Part shown: piece after piece, positions 46,201 to 58,970 of the stretch
Layout of the letters: each line of letters opens with the position of its first letter
How positions within the stretch are numbered: the stretch's first letter is position 1
Origin: Pelecanus crispus
Taxonomy: Eukaryota; Chordata; Aves; Pelecaniformes; Pelecanidae
Assembly (NCBI RefSeq): GCF_030463565.1
Contig: NC_134660.1
Coordinates: forward strand, 565,501-629,500
Length of the DNA: 64,000 bases
Direction: 5' to 3'
Translations under genes and position numbers: made by a program
Notes under the pieces: generated by a model
Databases searched by the model: none
The model's input: the letters and a program-made list of their open reading frames with translations, nothing else
Told to the model about the DNA's origin: nothing

Positions 46201-49200
46201 ATGCCTAAAAGCCCTCACCACCAGCAAAATCAGCGCTCCCAGCCACAGCAATGACACCAACTCGCAGAAACCAGCGGGCGCTGAAGGGTCTCTGCCGGCC
46301 ACCGAGGGCTGGACGCGCTGCACGGACCAAACCGTTCCTCAGCGTCAAACCCAGCCACGTTTGCAAGAGACGCTTTGGGGATTGCCTGAGAAATTCTGCA
46401 GGGAAAACAGAGTCTTCAGGGGTGACGGCATGCGTATAAGTGAACACACATGTGCGTACGAGGACGCGTGCCCCGGCGCCGTCACCCTCTGCCCGGTGAG
46501 GTGACGCCTCACGACGCTGCAGCCCGTTTGCTGTTACAGGCAAAGCCAATGACCTGGAATTGAAGCGATTTGAAGGGAATTCGTTCTCTTTACCCTCGCC
46601 ACCGAGGTGACCCACCAGCCTGCTCCGCGCCGGAGAGGCGGTAGGGCTGCAGGTAACGTTGCCATCTAGCGGCTTCCCCACCCCGAGCCGAGGGAAGGAG
46701 GCCGCTTTCGGGATTATCTGGGAAGAGGATGGGGGGGTGTGAAGCAGCACGGGGGTGCTGGTACCCGAGTGGCACCCAGGGGCACGCCGGTGGCACCCAC
46801 ACCCGGGCGGCACAGGGAGCAGCAAGGGCTTGGCTCATCTGAGGATGCGATGGGCAAGCTTCGGCCTCTCCGCGCGGGCAGCAGCATCCCACCCTCTTCC
46901 TCAGCACCTCGGACCGTGCAGCGGCTCGTGCCCCCAGCCGGGACTCGGCAGCAGGTCGGTGCCTGCACGGCCAGACCCAGGGCATGGGGGGGATCAGCGG
47001 CAGCTCCTCCAGCCTGTGACAACGCTTGAAAGCCGCTAGGACCCCCGAATTCCCCAGGCAGAGGAGCAGGGAGCCCTGAGCTCTTGCACAGCACAGAAAG
47101 GAGCCTGCCTCCGGCCCAAGGGCAGAAGGTGGAGGCTTGGCTTAAACCTGGCAACACCTCAGCTCCTGGAGCTGTCAGGGCTTGGTCACGGCTGTGACAC
47201 TGCAGCCGCCTATGGATGGTACTTGATGGGCGAGATTCCTGCCAAAGCATCGCTCTTGACAGAGCTTAAGATCAAAGGCGGATGGGGCCGAGTACCTGCG
47301 CGGCTCGTCTCCGCACCGGGCTGCGTCTGAACCGAATTCAGAATGGCCCCAGCAGGTCCCCAGCTGGGAATCGGGCACGGGGACACGCGCAGAGGCGTGA
47401 ACACTCACACAACACAGGACATGACAAACTGCTCGCTTTTGAGAAAGACAGGAAAGTTCTCCCCGTCTCCTCAGCTCTGTGGGGAGGCCAGAGGCAGAGT
47501 AAAGGCCCCTTCTCGCCGTTTCACCGGCAGGAGCGGAGGCGGGGGTCCTGCCTGAGGCAGCACCCACCATGCCTCGGGGAGTGCTGCCCCCACCCGCTGC
47601 CCATCGCCCGCCCGTGCGGGCAGCACCCGCTGCTCTGCTCATCTCTCCGTGCCACCTGCCCCCCAAAACCGTCCGAGGGGACAAGCAGGGCTTTTTTGAT
47701 GCCCAGAGAGGAACGTCCCAGCTCCAAAGCCCCTGTCTGGGACAAACAGGGTCATCTCCAGCCAGCCGCACGCTGCTGGCTCTGCAGGCGGGGGGCACAC
47801 CGTTTTTTTGGCCTGGTTTCCAGAGAAAAGGAACCTCAGGCCTTCCCTCTGCGTTTGCTGGCCTGTTCCCTCGCAGGCTTGTTAAGAGCCTCAGCCCCCG
47901 CTGACACAGACAGGCATCCAACGGGCAGAGGTGGCACTTGGGGACATGGTTTAGTCTGGCCTACCCTTGATTGGCTTAGAGTAGACTTGGTAGTGCAGGT
48001 TAATGGTTGGACTGGATGATCTTAAAGGTCTTTTCCAACCTAAACGATTCTATGATTCTGTTCTATCCCAACAACAAACTCCCTACAAGTCCTGCACAAA
48101 TGTCTTTTTTTCCCCAACCCCAGAGGGAACCGTGCTTTGCCACGTTGGTACCAAGACCCGTTTCATTGTAGAGAAGCGGACAGATGGACCCAGGAGAATA
48201 AATCCAATATTACCACAGAAAAATCTCACAAAGGAGGAGAACTACTCCAGGATGAGACTTGGGATTCCTCCAGTTCCTCCTCTGGGAACCCTGAAGGAAG
48301 TGGTTTGGGGATTACCTGCCCTGGAATAAGCTCCTGCCTTTCTCTTCATCTTCTGCGCTGCCATTTACGTGCTCAAGCATGAGGATTTTATCTGTACCCA
48401 ACCCCTTCATCTTTTTATGACTTACTATTTCAAAACTCTCACTGTTCTTGCTATCTCAATACCTGTCTAAAAGTTTTATTAGCCCTACCAAGCCATTGGT
48501 AGCAATAGCATCTTGCGGCAATGAGTTTCGCACCGCTTTCACGTTATTTCATTCTGGATGGAGATGCTGACACTGACCCTTCCTCTTGCCTTTCAGAAGC
48601 CAGTGTCGTGGCTGCGCTGGCAAAAGCATTTTGCAGCTGCCCCTCTATCTTCTCTCTGCATCTCACACACGAACAGAGCCTGTGCCTACATTCCTCACAA
48701 CGTAGTCACCTTGTTTGGCTGGTGTCTGATCCGTCTTGGTTTCTCTCCTGCTCTGGAAAACACACCCACAGGAAGGCAGCCACCTCCTCTTTCCCCCTGT
48801 CATCTCCCTGTTCCCCATGGCGCGCACGGGGAGAGGCATCACTCGATGCCTGGTTTGATTGTGGAAGAGGACGCAATGGCAGGGTGTTCACCCTTGCATG
48901 CCCAGGATCTTTATCTTGTCAAGGGAAAGAGGAAGCGCAGAGGATTTAAACTGCGAGCTGGAAATTAGCTAGGGAACAAGATCATCCCGCACAGCCTTCC
49001 CGTGGCCATAGGTATGACTTCATCTGCCATAATCCTCCCCTGCCTGCATCCTGCAGGACCTCTCCTGGCCTTGCCTAGCAGCACCCAGGCATCCTCCCGG
49101 GGATACCGCAGGCAGCTCAGGCTGTGCTGCTCCAAAGCCACATCCCCGTAAGAGATCCCTGTGTCTCCTCTCCCCCGGCACGGCCGCGTGGCCCCCAAGT

Positions 49201-50800
49201 CCTGGGGCAGAGTGTCCCACACGTCCCTCCAACTTTGCAAGCCGGCTGCTCCAGCTCTTTGCCATGGCAGGCACATTGGAAATGACCGGCTCTGCCCTGT
49301 CCTTGCTAACCGCGACAGGTCCTCCAGCTACCGAGGCCTTCTCCGTCCTCAGACCGCCTCGAGCCAGCGGAGATCATCACATCTGCTCAGCCTCACGTCC
49401 GTGGCGTCTCCTTTCCCTACTGCAGGATACCTCCCTCGCAAATCTGGGGCCCTGGTGTTCTCTGTCGCCCAGCGCAGACGCGGCGCAGGCCAGTGCTGGG
49501 CGTTAAGCAGCCAGGAGGGCACCGGGGCCCCGTGTGTAGGCAGCCGGACGGGGCCACGGGGAGTGTGCTGCAATCCCAGCCCAGCACTGCTGTGTTTATT
49601 TCCCCTCCCAGCTTTTTTGCAAGCTCCTTGGGGCAGTGCCTGTTTCTCAATACAGAGCCCTGCTCTCTCTTGGGGTTTTCTTTCTGCAACTGTGAGCTAA
49701 TGCTTTTGCCAGAGATGACGTCGAGATCAAAAAAAAAAAAACAGGCTACAATCCCACTCAAACCAGGATCCCATTGCTAATCTCCGTGAGCACTTCTGCA
49801 CTCGCAGGGTCAACCCCCAGGAAAATCCTGAACAAATTGCACACTCTGGGTGAAGTTTAGCTTTCTTCACCCTGCAGCACTGCTGCTATCACAGGAGGCT
49901 ACGGGAAAGGCCACTCAGTACACGAGGGAAGGCGGTGCAACCCAAACAAACCGGAGCAGACTCCCTGGGTCCCTCCCAGAGGTCAGCTCCACGCCAGCCC
50001 ATACCCAGGCAGCAGCTGAAGTTAATGAAAGGATCCTTGCTTCCATCCAGCTGCAGTTTTGGCTCCCGATTCTCATTCTCTGAGGGTACAAACACAGCCC
50101 ATGCAAATCTCTGGCGGTGCAGGGCTGTCACCAGCACACAGGCAACTCCCAAGTGTCGTCTCCAGGTGCCAGCCTGCTCTGCAGAGGCTTCGCTCTTCTC
50201 CAAATGGTGCTTTAAACCTTCGCATGGTGGCCAGCAAGCCTCTGAAGCTGACAGCTCCTGTTCTGGGGGTGGATGGAGACAGACACTGATCATGCAGCCA
50301 GCGTTATTGTCTCATGATTTCTTTAGGCTCCCTAGGAGGTACCCACTTGTTTTTCTCATTTTCTGCCAGGCTACAGAGCTCTAGGGGCAGAAATCGCTTC
50401 TTGTTGCTTGCACTGTACCTAGCCTGGCAGGACACTGGTTTGTACCAGGGACTCCTGGCTGCTACAGCAGCTCGAATAAATCAAGGATGTTCATTAACTA
50501 CATGTAACGGCATCTTCCACTATGCTTGTATGGCACCTCCAGCCAGCCTCGGTTGTGGCTGGTAACCCAAAGAAATAAAACTGGAAATGGCACATCCATA
50601 AAGGCCAACAGCCGAGTTAGTTTTGCTGCAAGATAACCAGAAGAGCACCTGTCCTGTCCGAGACAAACAAGTGTGACAGGGTCACGCTTTTCACGCAGGC
50701 TCGGGTGTGATTAATCCCTGAAGCCTGCCAGGGAAGCGCGCAGCTAAGCAAACGCAGCCTTTGATGTGCAGCTTGGGGATTGATGAAACTGAAGCACATT
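43300..50800. other. Noncoding interval with one CR1
   Basis: Mixed GC, only short open frames, and no gene recognised. It contains the CR1 end at 47,925-48,064 and a poly-A run at 49,729-49,741. Confidence 0.5.
47925..48064 (+). mobile_element. CR1 LINE 3' end, 5'-truncated
   Basis: Reads GGCACTTGGGGACATGGTTTAG, later GTTAATGGTTGGACTGGATG, then TTAAAGGTCTTTTCCAACC and the terminal ATTCTATGATTCT repeat. This is the classic CR1 3'UTR of birds. The frame WLDDLKGLFQ... starting at 48,003 is a translation of this tail, not a gene. Confidence 0.95.
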
Positions 50801-53800
50801 TAGCGCAGCGTAGCTCTAGGGTGGCCGGAGGAGAGGAGGGGGAAGGAAGGGAGGAGTAGTGGGCAGATAGTCAACCTGTCTATTCAGTGAGTTATACAAC
50901 TCTCCCTGATGGACTCAGAGCAATGCCTAAGGTACATAAGAATAATAAAAAAAGATGCTACAGAAATTTAATTTAATTTAATTAAAAAAAAAAAAAGGCC
51001 AACAAGAAGAAAGGATTGTCCCAGGGAAACTTCCCCTTGCCCAAGGGAAGTAGCGTGGCCCTGCGGGTAGCAAACTAGCCTAGGGATTTGGGATCTACTC
51101 CAAGCAAGGCTGCTAGCCCCTGTGTGGTCTTGGTCAAGTTCCCTTACCCTGTCCCACTGCCTTAGCGAGGTATCTCTGGCTGGACATCAGTCCGCAGTGA
51201 GTCCAGCTGGAGAGCTGCCCTCTGCAAAGGCAGAGCGTGCTGCATCAGGTGGGCTTTCTGTCCTCAGGGACCCGAGGTTTATAGCAGGCAAGGTGAGTAT
51301 CTTGCATTGCCTCGCCACGTAGAGCAGCACTGTCAGGAGCGCAGCTCCGCTGAGCAGAGGAAAGGTAGCGAAGGGATGGAGCTGGACAGGAGGAATGCGA
51401 GAGGTTGCCTTGCTCATCACATACCCCAAAGCAGGGACAACTCTGCCTGACGGGTGTTTTTCCAGACCCTCTCAGACTGCCAGCAATGGAGATTTCACAT
51501 TCTCTCCACAAAATGGACCCGAGTTCCCAGCTGCCATCAAATGCAGGGCTCTGACTTTTCTAAACACAGCTCCTCAAGGGAGAAAGGTGAGATGTGGAAA
51601 CCCCTTCTGAAGCAACACAGACCTGGACATCTTTCCACCCTTGCTGGCTTGCCATGCTCAAGGGACAAGGCAGAGGTCAATCCCGCAGTGCTCGCACTCA
51701 AGCCTCCAGCTGAAATCCCACTGCTGAGCCCAGTTCACATCTCTCTGGATTTAACAGGCATAGGATCAGAACGTAGTGCAGAGGATGGATGACCTGACCT
51801 GGGGATTTCCTTTGACTTAACCTCATGGAAGGAATTGCAGCAACTCCATGATTAAGACTTAGCAAAGATAAAACAGGGAAAGTAAACTATACCTGCCCTT
51901 CATAGGGAGATGATGTTAAATGCCAGCCCAGCTCCGTGGTTTTGATCCTTCTCTTGATGTGTCCCAACACTCTTTAGCTGGCTGTCTACACTTCTCTGGT
52001 GTGGTGCTGTTTAATCTTCAGGGGAAAAAAAAAAAAAAAAAAAGGGTTAGATTGTGAGGATTCAAATCCCAAACAAAATACACAAAAAAAATGGGTATGG
52101 CTCCTTCATGAGCCCCAAACTACATCCAGAGGGGCAGCATGCACTTGATGGAACAAAAAGGATGTGGCTGAATGTCTACATGGACACAGCTCACCTCTCA
52201 TGGTGGCAGCAAGGCACGGCGCGATCTCAGTTTGCCTTTTCCCAGCCCAAAGCCTCTTTCTCATGCTCCAGTCCCCAGCAGGGACGACGACACAAGGATC
52301 CTCCAAGGGCTTTTGAGACCAAGGGGTGATCTGAGCTGAAGGGTTTTCCTGTTGGCTGTTTTTTCTGTGGTTTGATTTAATTTGATTACAAATGTCTGTC
52401 ACAACAAAAGCAATCTCAGGAAGATGCAGGCAAACTTCAGCTTGCATTGGAAGAAAGCCCATATGTTCTCTGACATAAACAGTTTGATGAAAACGTTTTC
52501 AAATGTCTTCCTCTTCCCCAAAGTGAAATGTTTCCATGCAGTCCCCTCCCCACAACCACACACATACACAATTTTCCAACCAGCTCTGCTCATGGCCCTT
52601 TGCTTCATGCAGTCCAATACCCTCTAGTAAAAAAGATTGACAAAACCTCCCTGGAAACACCGGCCTGCATGAGAGCACGATGGAGGACGTTGCCTCCGCA
52701 GCAATGTTATTCCATCCTCACACCCACCTCTGACCCTCTGCAGGCTCCAGAATCACCCATTGCACAAGGCTGCTCCATCTGAATCTCCCAAAGCACCCCG
52801 GGATTGCTCCCATCTCACTAGAGCACTGCAGGACCATGACTCGTTCCTCCATAAGACAAAATTGACTCTTCTTGTTTGGCAGGGGGACACTTATTAGCCG
52901 GAATGGTGCAAACTGGTTCAAGAAAGTAACTCATTCACCCCTAACCAACACTCAGAGCCTGTGCCTATTTCCAAAACAGAGCCTTTGTGGTTCTACAAAG
53001 GCTAGATGTCCTCTTAATTTCAAACGTTCTTCCAGTTTTCTTCCAGGACCAACAGGAAATGTGCTGAAACACCGTGAGAAAGCTTGTTCTTGTGGTTATG
53101 TCTGGCCTTAACCAGAAACAGAAGCGCCAGGAGGTGGGATGAGAGTGCTTGAAATCTCTCCAACTTCCCGTTACAAACGCTAAAGGTCTGCATGCTTCAG
53201 ATGAACTTTTGGATGCTCCCATCAAGCTTTTGATGTCTGCCCTTCCCTACTCGCAAGGCGCTGAGAACAGCAAAGCATCGGCAAGTGAAAGAGTCTAGAG
53301 CAGCAATCCCCAAGGAGACTGTGGAAGACCCTTGTCCCTGTCCGTGTTGCAGAGCTCGTCGGTCCCCAGAAACAGCTGTGGCTGTTTTGGCTCAGCTTCT
53401 GCTGCTAGCTCCGACGGCCCCGACTCAGTTCCCTGCACGCTGGCCCAAGAGGCAGTCTGCTGGAAGTGCTCCTAGGATTGCTGCATCATGTCTCAACCTG
53501 AGTGTTTTCAGCAGCTATGCGCGTCTGAGGGAATCTCATCACGCTCCGGCAGGGATGATATTCAAATACCACTCATCTTTCCACCTCTGGGATCTAGAAC
53601 ATCTCCTCTCCTTAGACCCAGTCCTCCAAGAGATTCAGTCAAGAGTCCATCTCTTGATTGGATGAGGAAGAGGAAGGAAACCCAAACAGAGAAGGGAACC
53701 CCAGAGTGGGCAGTCTGAACAGATGTTGAATAGCATCTCTTTAACGCCTTCAGTTACCTTATCTAACCCTCTGCACCAGCATCATGAGATGCTGCAAGAG

Positions 53801-55029
53801 CCGCATGGCAAGGAGAGACCAAAGGCCTCATGGGTGGCTCCAAAAAGCCCAAGCCATACAGGTATTTCGGCATCCCACTCTTATGTAAGCACCAAGGCCA
53901 GATTTCATGCCAGATGATTCAAAGCACCATCAGCTCCCTCTATGGGCTGCAGAAAGAAAGAGAGGTGGCCTCCACCAAAGGGGGTGGTTCAGAGCCTAAG
54001 TGCAATGACACATGTTTTGGAATGGCTGCTCTCTCCATCTACTCAAGAGGAAGGCTCTGGTGACCATCCTCCTTCCTTTGGCACCTCCAACACCCAATGC
54101 TCATAGGGTGAGCCCTGGCCCCAAATCCTGTAGGGCTCCTGAGACTGAGGAAGGTCAGCACCTTTGTGGATTTAACCCCAAAAACCTCAAGTAATGACGC
54201 TGTCCCTAAAGCAAAAGGACTATCAACGCTCTTGGAATTTCTCGTTCAAAACAATGCGTCACTGCCAGAGCGAGAGAAGGACCTGCTCTAAGTGACTCGT
54301 GACCTGCCCAACACCCCTGGGCAAAGGTGGAGTGGCTCTCAGTGGTCCATCCCTCGGCTTCCTGTTTGCTCTGCCCACAGCACACTCCCGGAGCACCCGG
54401 AATGGCCGGCAGTGCCCTTTCCTGCACACCAAGGTGTCTTGTTTGATTAGGAACAGGTTACCTGGATACGACGCTTCATCAAAGGGAATCCTGCATTGAT
54501 GGCATCCCGTAGATGCTTGGGTAATTGCAGGTTCCTACTGGTTGGAGCCAGTTCAACCCCTGGCCTTGGCTCTGCTGGAAATTGTTATGCTGAAGAGGAG
54601 CACTGCATGCAAAACGCAGAGGGGAAGAGCAGCGAGCTTCCCTGAGCTTCCCCTGAAGAGACACTGTCATAAAATATCATAAATAGGTGGCCCCCAAACC
54701 ACTTTTACTCTTGAGTCCCAGCAGTTGCCTGGCCAAGGGAGTAGGCAACAGGACTGAGAAGGCAGCGTTGCCCAGCTGATGGAGCCAGATCTGAGGTCCG
54801 CCCATGGCTTCCCACTGATCTGCTGCACAGCTCTGGTCAAATCATCTCCCTCGCCATTAGGACTGCTTCTGGCCCCCAAAGCTTGCAGGTCTCCTGCTTG
54901 TATTGCACCTTGCAGAACGGGACTGCAAAGTATCACCAGAACATGCGGGGCGTTTTAGCCTATTGGCTCTATTTCACCAGTCAGAGGCTTTCCTGGGTGA
55001 CCCCTCCTCCCGCTGAATATTACTGGACA

Positions 55030-55330
55030 TGTTACAAGAAAAGAAAGTGAAATTAATCAGACTTCACAATTTGGAACAGCTCATACTGCCTCGTCTAATT
55101 TTACTCTTTCCCAGGCCAAACCTACCCAGCCGAAGTACTTATTTAATTACTGTATTTTCTATAATCATCTGCTAGCAGCCCATAAATGCAAGTAAGACAC
55201 CAGGCTCCAGTTAGCAGTCACCAGCGAATTATGATGTGCTTGAAATAAGGAATCACTTAAGACCAGGATGGCTGGCACCCTTGAGACATCAGCTATTATC
55301 TAATTTTCACCTCTTTGGTAATAACCTCAA
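55030..55330. promoter_or_regulatory. Candidate conserved noncoding element
   Basis: 300 bp rich in TAATT-type cores (GAAATTAATCAG, TCTAATTTTAC, TATTTAATTAC, ATAATCATCTG, GAATTATG, CTATTATCTAATTTTC), with no coding potential. Confidence 0.35.
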
Positions 55331-58300
55331 CCTTTTCTACGAACGCAGAGAAAGCCCTAATGCTTGAGGTGTGAGACACTAATAGCTTGATTTGGCTCTT
55401 ATTTACACTGGCAGAAATGAGAACCAATGCCCTGAAGTCCGTGCAGATAAATAACGTGGGGTTGGGAGCAACTTCAGTAGCTGGCTCTGCAATGCTGCTG
55501 GGAGCTGCACCTTTGAGCTGCTGGGCCAAGGGAAGAGATGTTCTTTTCAGCAGCGACAGGTTTACCAGCTGACTGCGGGATTGAGCCCTACTTCGGGAGA
55601 AGCTGCTGGAAGTGGCCCTTTCCAGCAACCTGGGGATCAACGTGATCCCAGAATGTCACACCCTCTGTATAACTCATCGGGAGGGCGGAGGTAGGAACAG
55701 AAAGAGTTGAGCAATAACCAGCTGTTTCATTTTGGGAAGAGTTTCAGGATTTTGAAATTTCTAACTCTTTCAGAAAGGAAACAAAAAAATGATGTTGACG
55801 TTTCCCAAAATCCAAAGCTGAATAAACAGCAAAGAACAAATCTCTCTCCCAGCCCCATGCAGAAACCCAGCTACTCAAGGGCTGTCAGAGTATTTTGTTT
55901 CAGCGAGTCTGGCCAAATGTGATGCCTGTTTCATTCTACACTGTAACATTTTCTTTTCTGGAATGATTTCTTCCCAAAGGTCACACGGTTTTGAAAAATA
56001 TTTTCTTTTTGGCTTCTCAGCACTTTTTTTTTTTTTTTTTTTCTTGCATCAAGAGGTTCTTAAAGACAGACCTGGAGTTGGCTGAATCCTGTTGCCTTTC
56101 CACAGGTTGTTGGGTAACTCCTGATAAGGTTTTCCACCTGGAGGTAAGTTGTCCAGGCATAAGGCTTAGGTCAGAAAGAGACTGAGCATTTCAGATTGGG
56201 CCGGATAGTAATCATCTCCAGCACAAAGAGAGAAAAATCACTGTGCGTGTTGCAGCCCTAGGATGACCGTGAATTGCCAAGCATGGTGCAGCAGTGTGCA
56301 TGGGGTAATATAATCCTAGGATGACCAGGCTCAACTTTTCCAGTAGAAATAGAGGAGTATTCCCTCCACACAGCTTTGCGGGGGTCTCATCTGAAATACA
56401 GTATCTTCTTTTAGTTACCCTTGATCGAGAAATCAGGGGTGGAGAACTAGGGCAATGAAGGGAATGAAGAGCCCTTCTTACAAGGAAGATGCTAGAAGTC
56501 CTCGGCTTTCACAGAGAGATAAAAGGGAATGGTCTTGTTCTACTAAAGAAAGGCACAGCCCAAGTAGCCAGGGGGTGGAAAAGCAACGTAAAGTTGAAGG
56601 ACAATGTGGCTACAAGGACAGGTTTGTATAAATTGGACATTAAAAAATTTAGGCTAGAATCTAGCAGGTTCCTTATCAGCCACTTAGCCTTTAATGTATG
56701 TGGGAAATGTAAAGGGTGGTGTTTGTTTCACCCAGCTTTAGATGTTCAGAGTAAGAATGTCTGCATCTGAGCATGGAGCACCCGAGAGCAGAGCACCTGA
56801 GGCTCTGTCTACAGTCCATAGAGAGAAATGGGCTCTGGTAATTCACCCAGCCTAATGCAGGCACCTCGCTTAGTGAGAGCTGAAACCCTAGAAATGCTGA
56901 TCTCTCGCAGTTGACTACAAAGGCAGGCAGGATGCCTGGCAGAGACAGGGAGAGATGTGCGAAAGGAGGGAGGTGAAACCAGGCCTGATATCACACAGGT
57001 CTCCGGGCAATGCTACGTACGCACAAGGCATAAGTGGGAAGCAGCACAAACTTGGCTGTGTCTGACTGCACATTGCTGAGATGTCCCTGGGAGACACCCT
57101 GGCCTGGGACAAGCATCACTTAGAGATAAAAGGCCAGCAGGCTGGACCAGGTCAGAACACAGCCCAGTGACCTTGAGCAGAAACAGCAGGGGCTCTATTA
57201 GCTTTTTAAGGAGAAAAAGGAAGGGCTTGGAGTTGTAAGGACAAGAAAGCCTAAGGCATGTGGGCTGGATTAGCTCAGCAGACTTGTCTCATCTTCCTAG
57301 CTGGAGAACTGGAAAAATTGCAGACATCTTGGAGACTGGGGAAACCCCTTCTGGGAGGAGTGGAAAAGGTCCCAAAACCTTGTGGAGGCTGGTAGGACAT
57401 CACCCCATGCTGCTTGTGCCAGGATGATGAATGAACCCTCACCTCCCTTCTCCCAAGCCCATGGTGACCAGCCATCCCCGGAGAAGTGCCACATTGCACA
57501 CAAGCAGGTGTCACCAAGCCACTTCATCCTGTGCAGAACAAGTTTATGGGCCTGATGCAATCCCCAGCAGGCAATCAGTCCGTGGCAGCATTCCTGGGCA
57601 CAGAGTCACGGGGTGCTCGTGCAAGGCCATTGGAAGAGGGCACTCGGCGTGGGTGTGCGTGTGTGCTGGGGAGCGTAGCCTCGTGTGTTTGCAGGAGGCA
57701 GCGACTGCCCGTGAGGGAGGGGGGTTGTGTGCATGTGCATCGCACACGCCTGCAGTTGGATTCATAGCATCCGCCCTCCTAGGAGAAAAGGATCAGTGAG
57801 GAAGGCTTTGGCTGGCTTGGGGAAAGGGCCTCTGGTCCAGCTCTGCCCCAGAATCCTTGGGTGATCCCAGGCGAGTTGTTTGTGCTGCCCAACATGTGCA
57901 CCTCATCTGGGGAGTGGGACAGGGACACAGACTTGCTAGCATGCTTCGTCAAAGCCCTTTCTTAGTCAAGTATAGGAAATCAGAAAACTCCCATTTCATT
58001 AATTTAACAGGAGCCAAAAGGATTTTGAAAGAGTAGGAGGCATTCACTTGGTCCTGATTTCAGAGCATCACCGTGTGCATAAGAATCTGAATTCGATCCC
58101 TAATTCACCCCAGCTCAGGCATAATTCCCACAGATGTTATCAAAGCTGCACCCCTGGATACCACTGCCAAAGAGCTGAATCCAATCCATCAACTGTTTTC
58201 TTAATTAAGTATAACTTAATCTCGCTAATCAGTCTTGTTCGTAACAGTGCACTTGGTCCATCTGCAAAGGGATCACAAAGCCGCCTGCAGAAGGTATGTT

Positions 58301-58729
58301 GTTGAGAGACCGAGCAACACGCAAAATAACTGACTCTGGTGGGTCAGAGGACTCACCGCCAGCTTGTGAAGCCATCACAGGAATTTTATGTCCATGCGCT
58401 TACCACCATTTCATTCTGCATGACCATGCATTTTGGGGTCCCAAAATTTTTAGGGAGTTTGGCTCCCACTGAGGTTTTAAAGAAGTAGCTGCAATTCATC
58501 AGGTGCATTTTTAAAAACATGATGGGAGTTGCCAGGACCCAAGCACTTTGGAAAACCTGGTCCCACCTTGAAAAACCAGCTCCCATCTCTTGAAAATCTG
58601 GTCCACACAAAGCAACAATCGCTTCTCCCCTTGCAAGGCGCTCTGTGGCAAAGCAGACTGTCTGGCCCCCTGTGTCTCCCTGCCAGAATTAAGCCTTCAA
58701 AGTTGATCTAAAAAAGTAATTTCTAGGCT

Positions 58730-58970
58730 GACAGATAAGGAGTGTGAAAATGCCACAGGGAATGATTGGCATATGCTCCAGTGGAGACACCAGGCGAGGT
58801 GAGCTTTAATTACAGACTGGCCCGGTGGCAGTACCTGTCAGATGACTCACTTCCATCGCATCCCGCGAGGTTTCTCCTCTTCTCTCTCCCCTCGCACCTC
58901 TCTACGCTGGGCTCTTTCATCAGATGCTGGCTCGTTGGCTTCCTTGCAAGCCCTGAGGCATTGAGTCACC
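58730..58970. promoter_or_regulatory. Candidate enhancer with two AP-1 sites
   Basis: GGGAATGATTGGCATATG, GCTTTAATTACAG, TACCTGTCAG and AP-1 heptamers at 58,843-58,849 (TGACTCA) and 58,962-58,968 (TGAGTCA). It sits about 27 kb upstream of DLX4. Confidence 0.35.

Noticed and set aside
48003-48329. 108-codon frame beginning MVGLDDLKGLFQPKRF
   Set aside because: It is the CR1 3' tail read as protein; CR1 tails give this peptide genome-wide.
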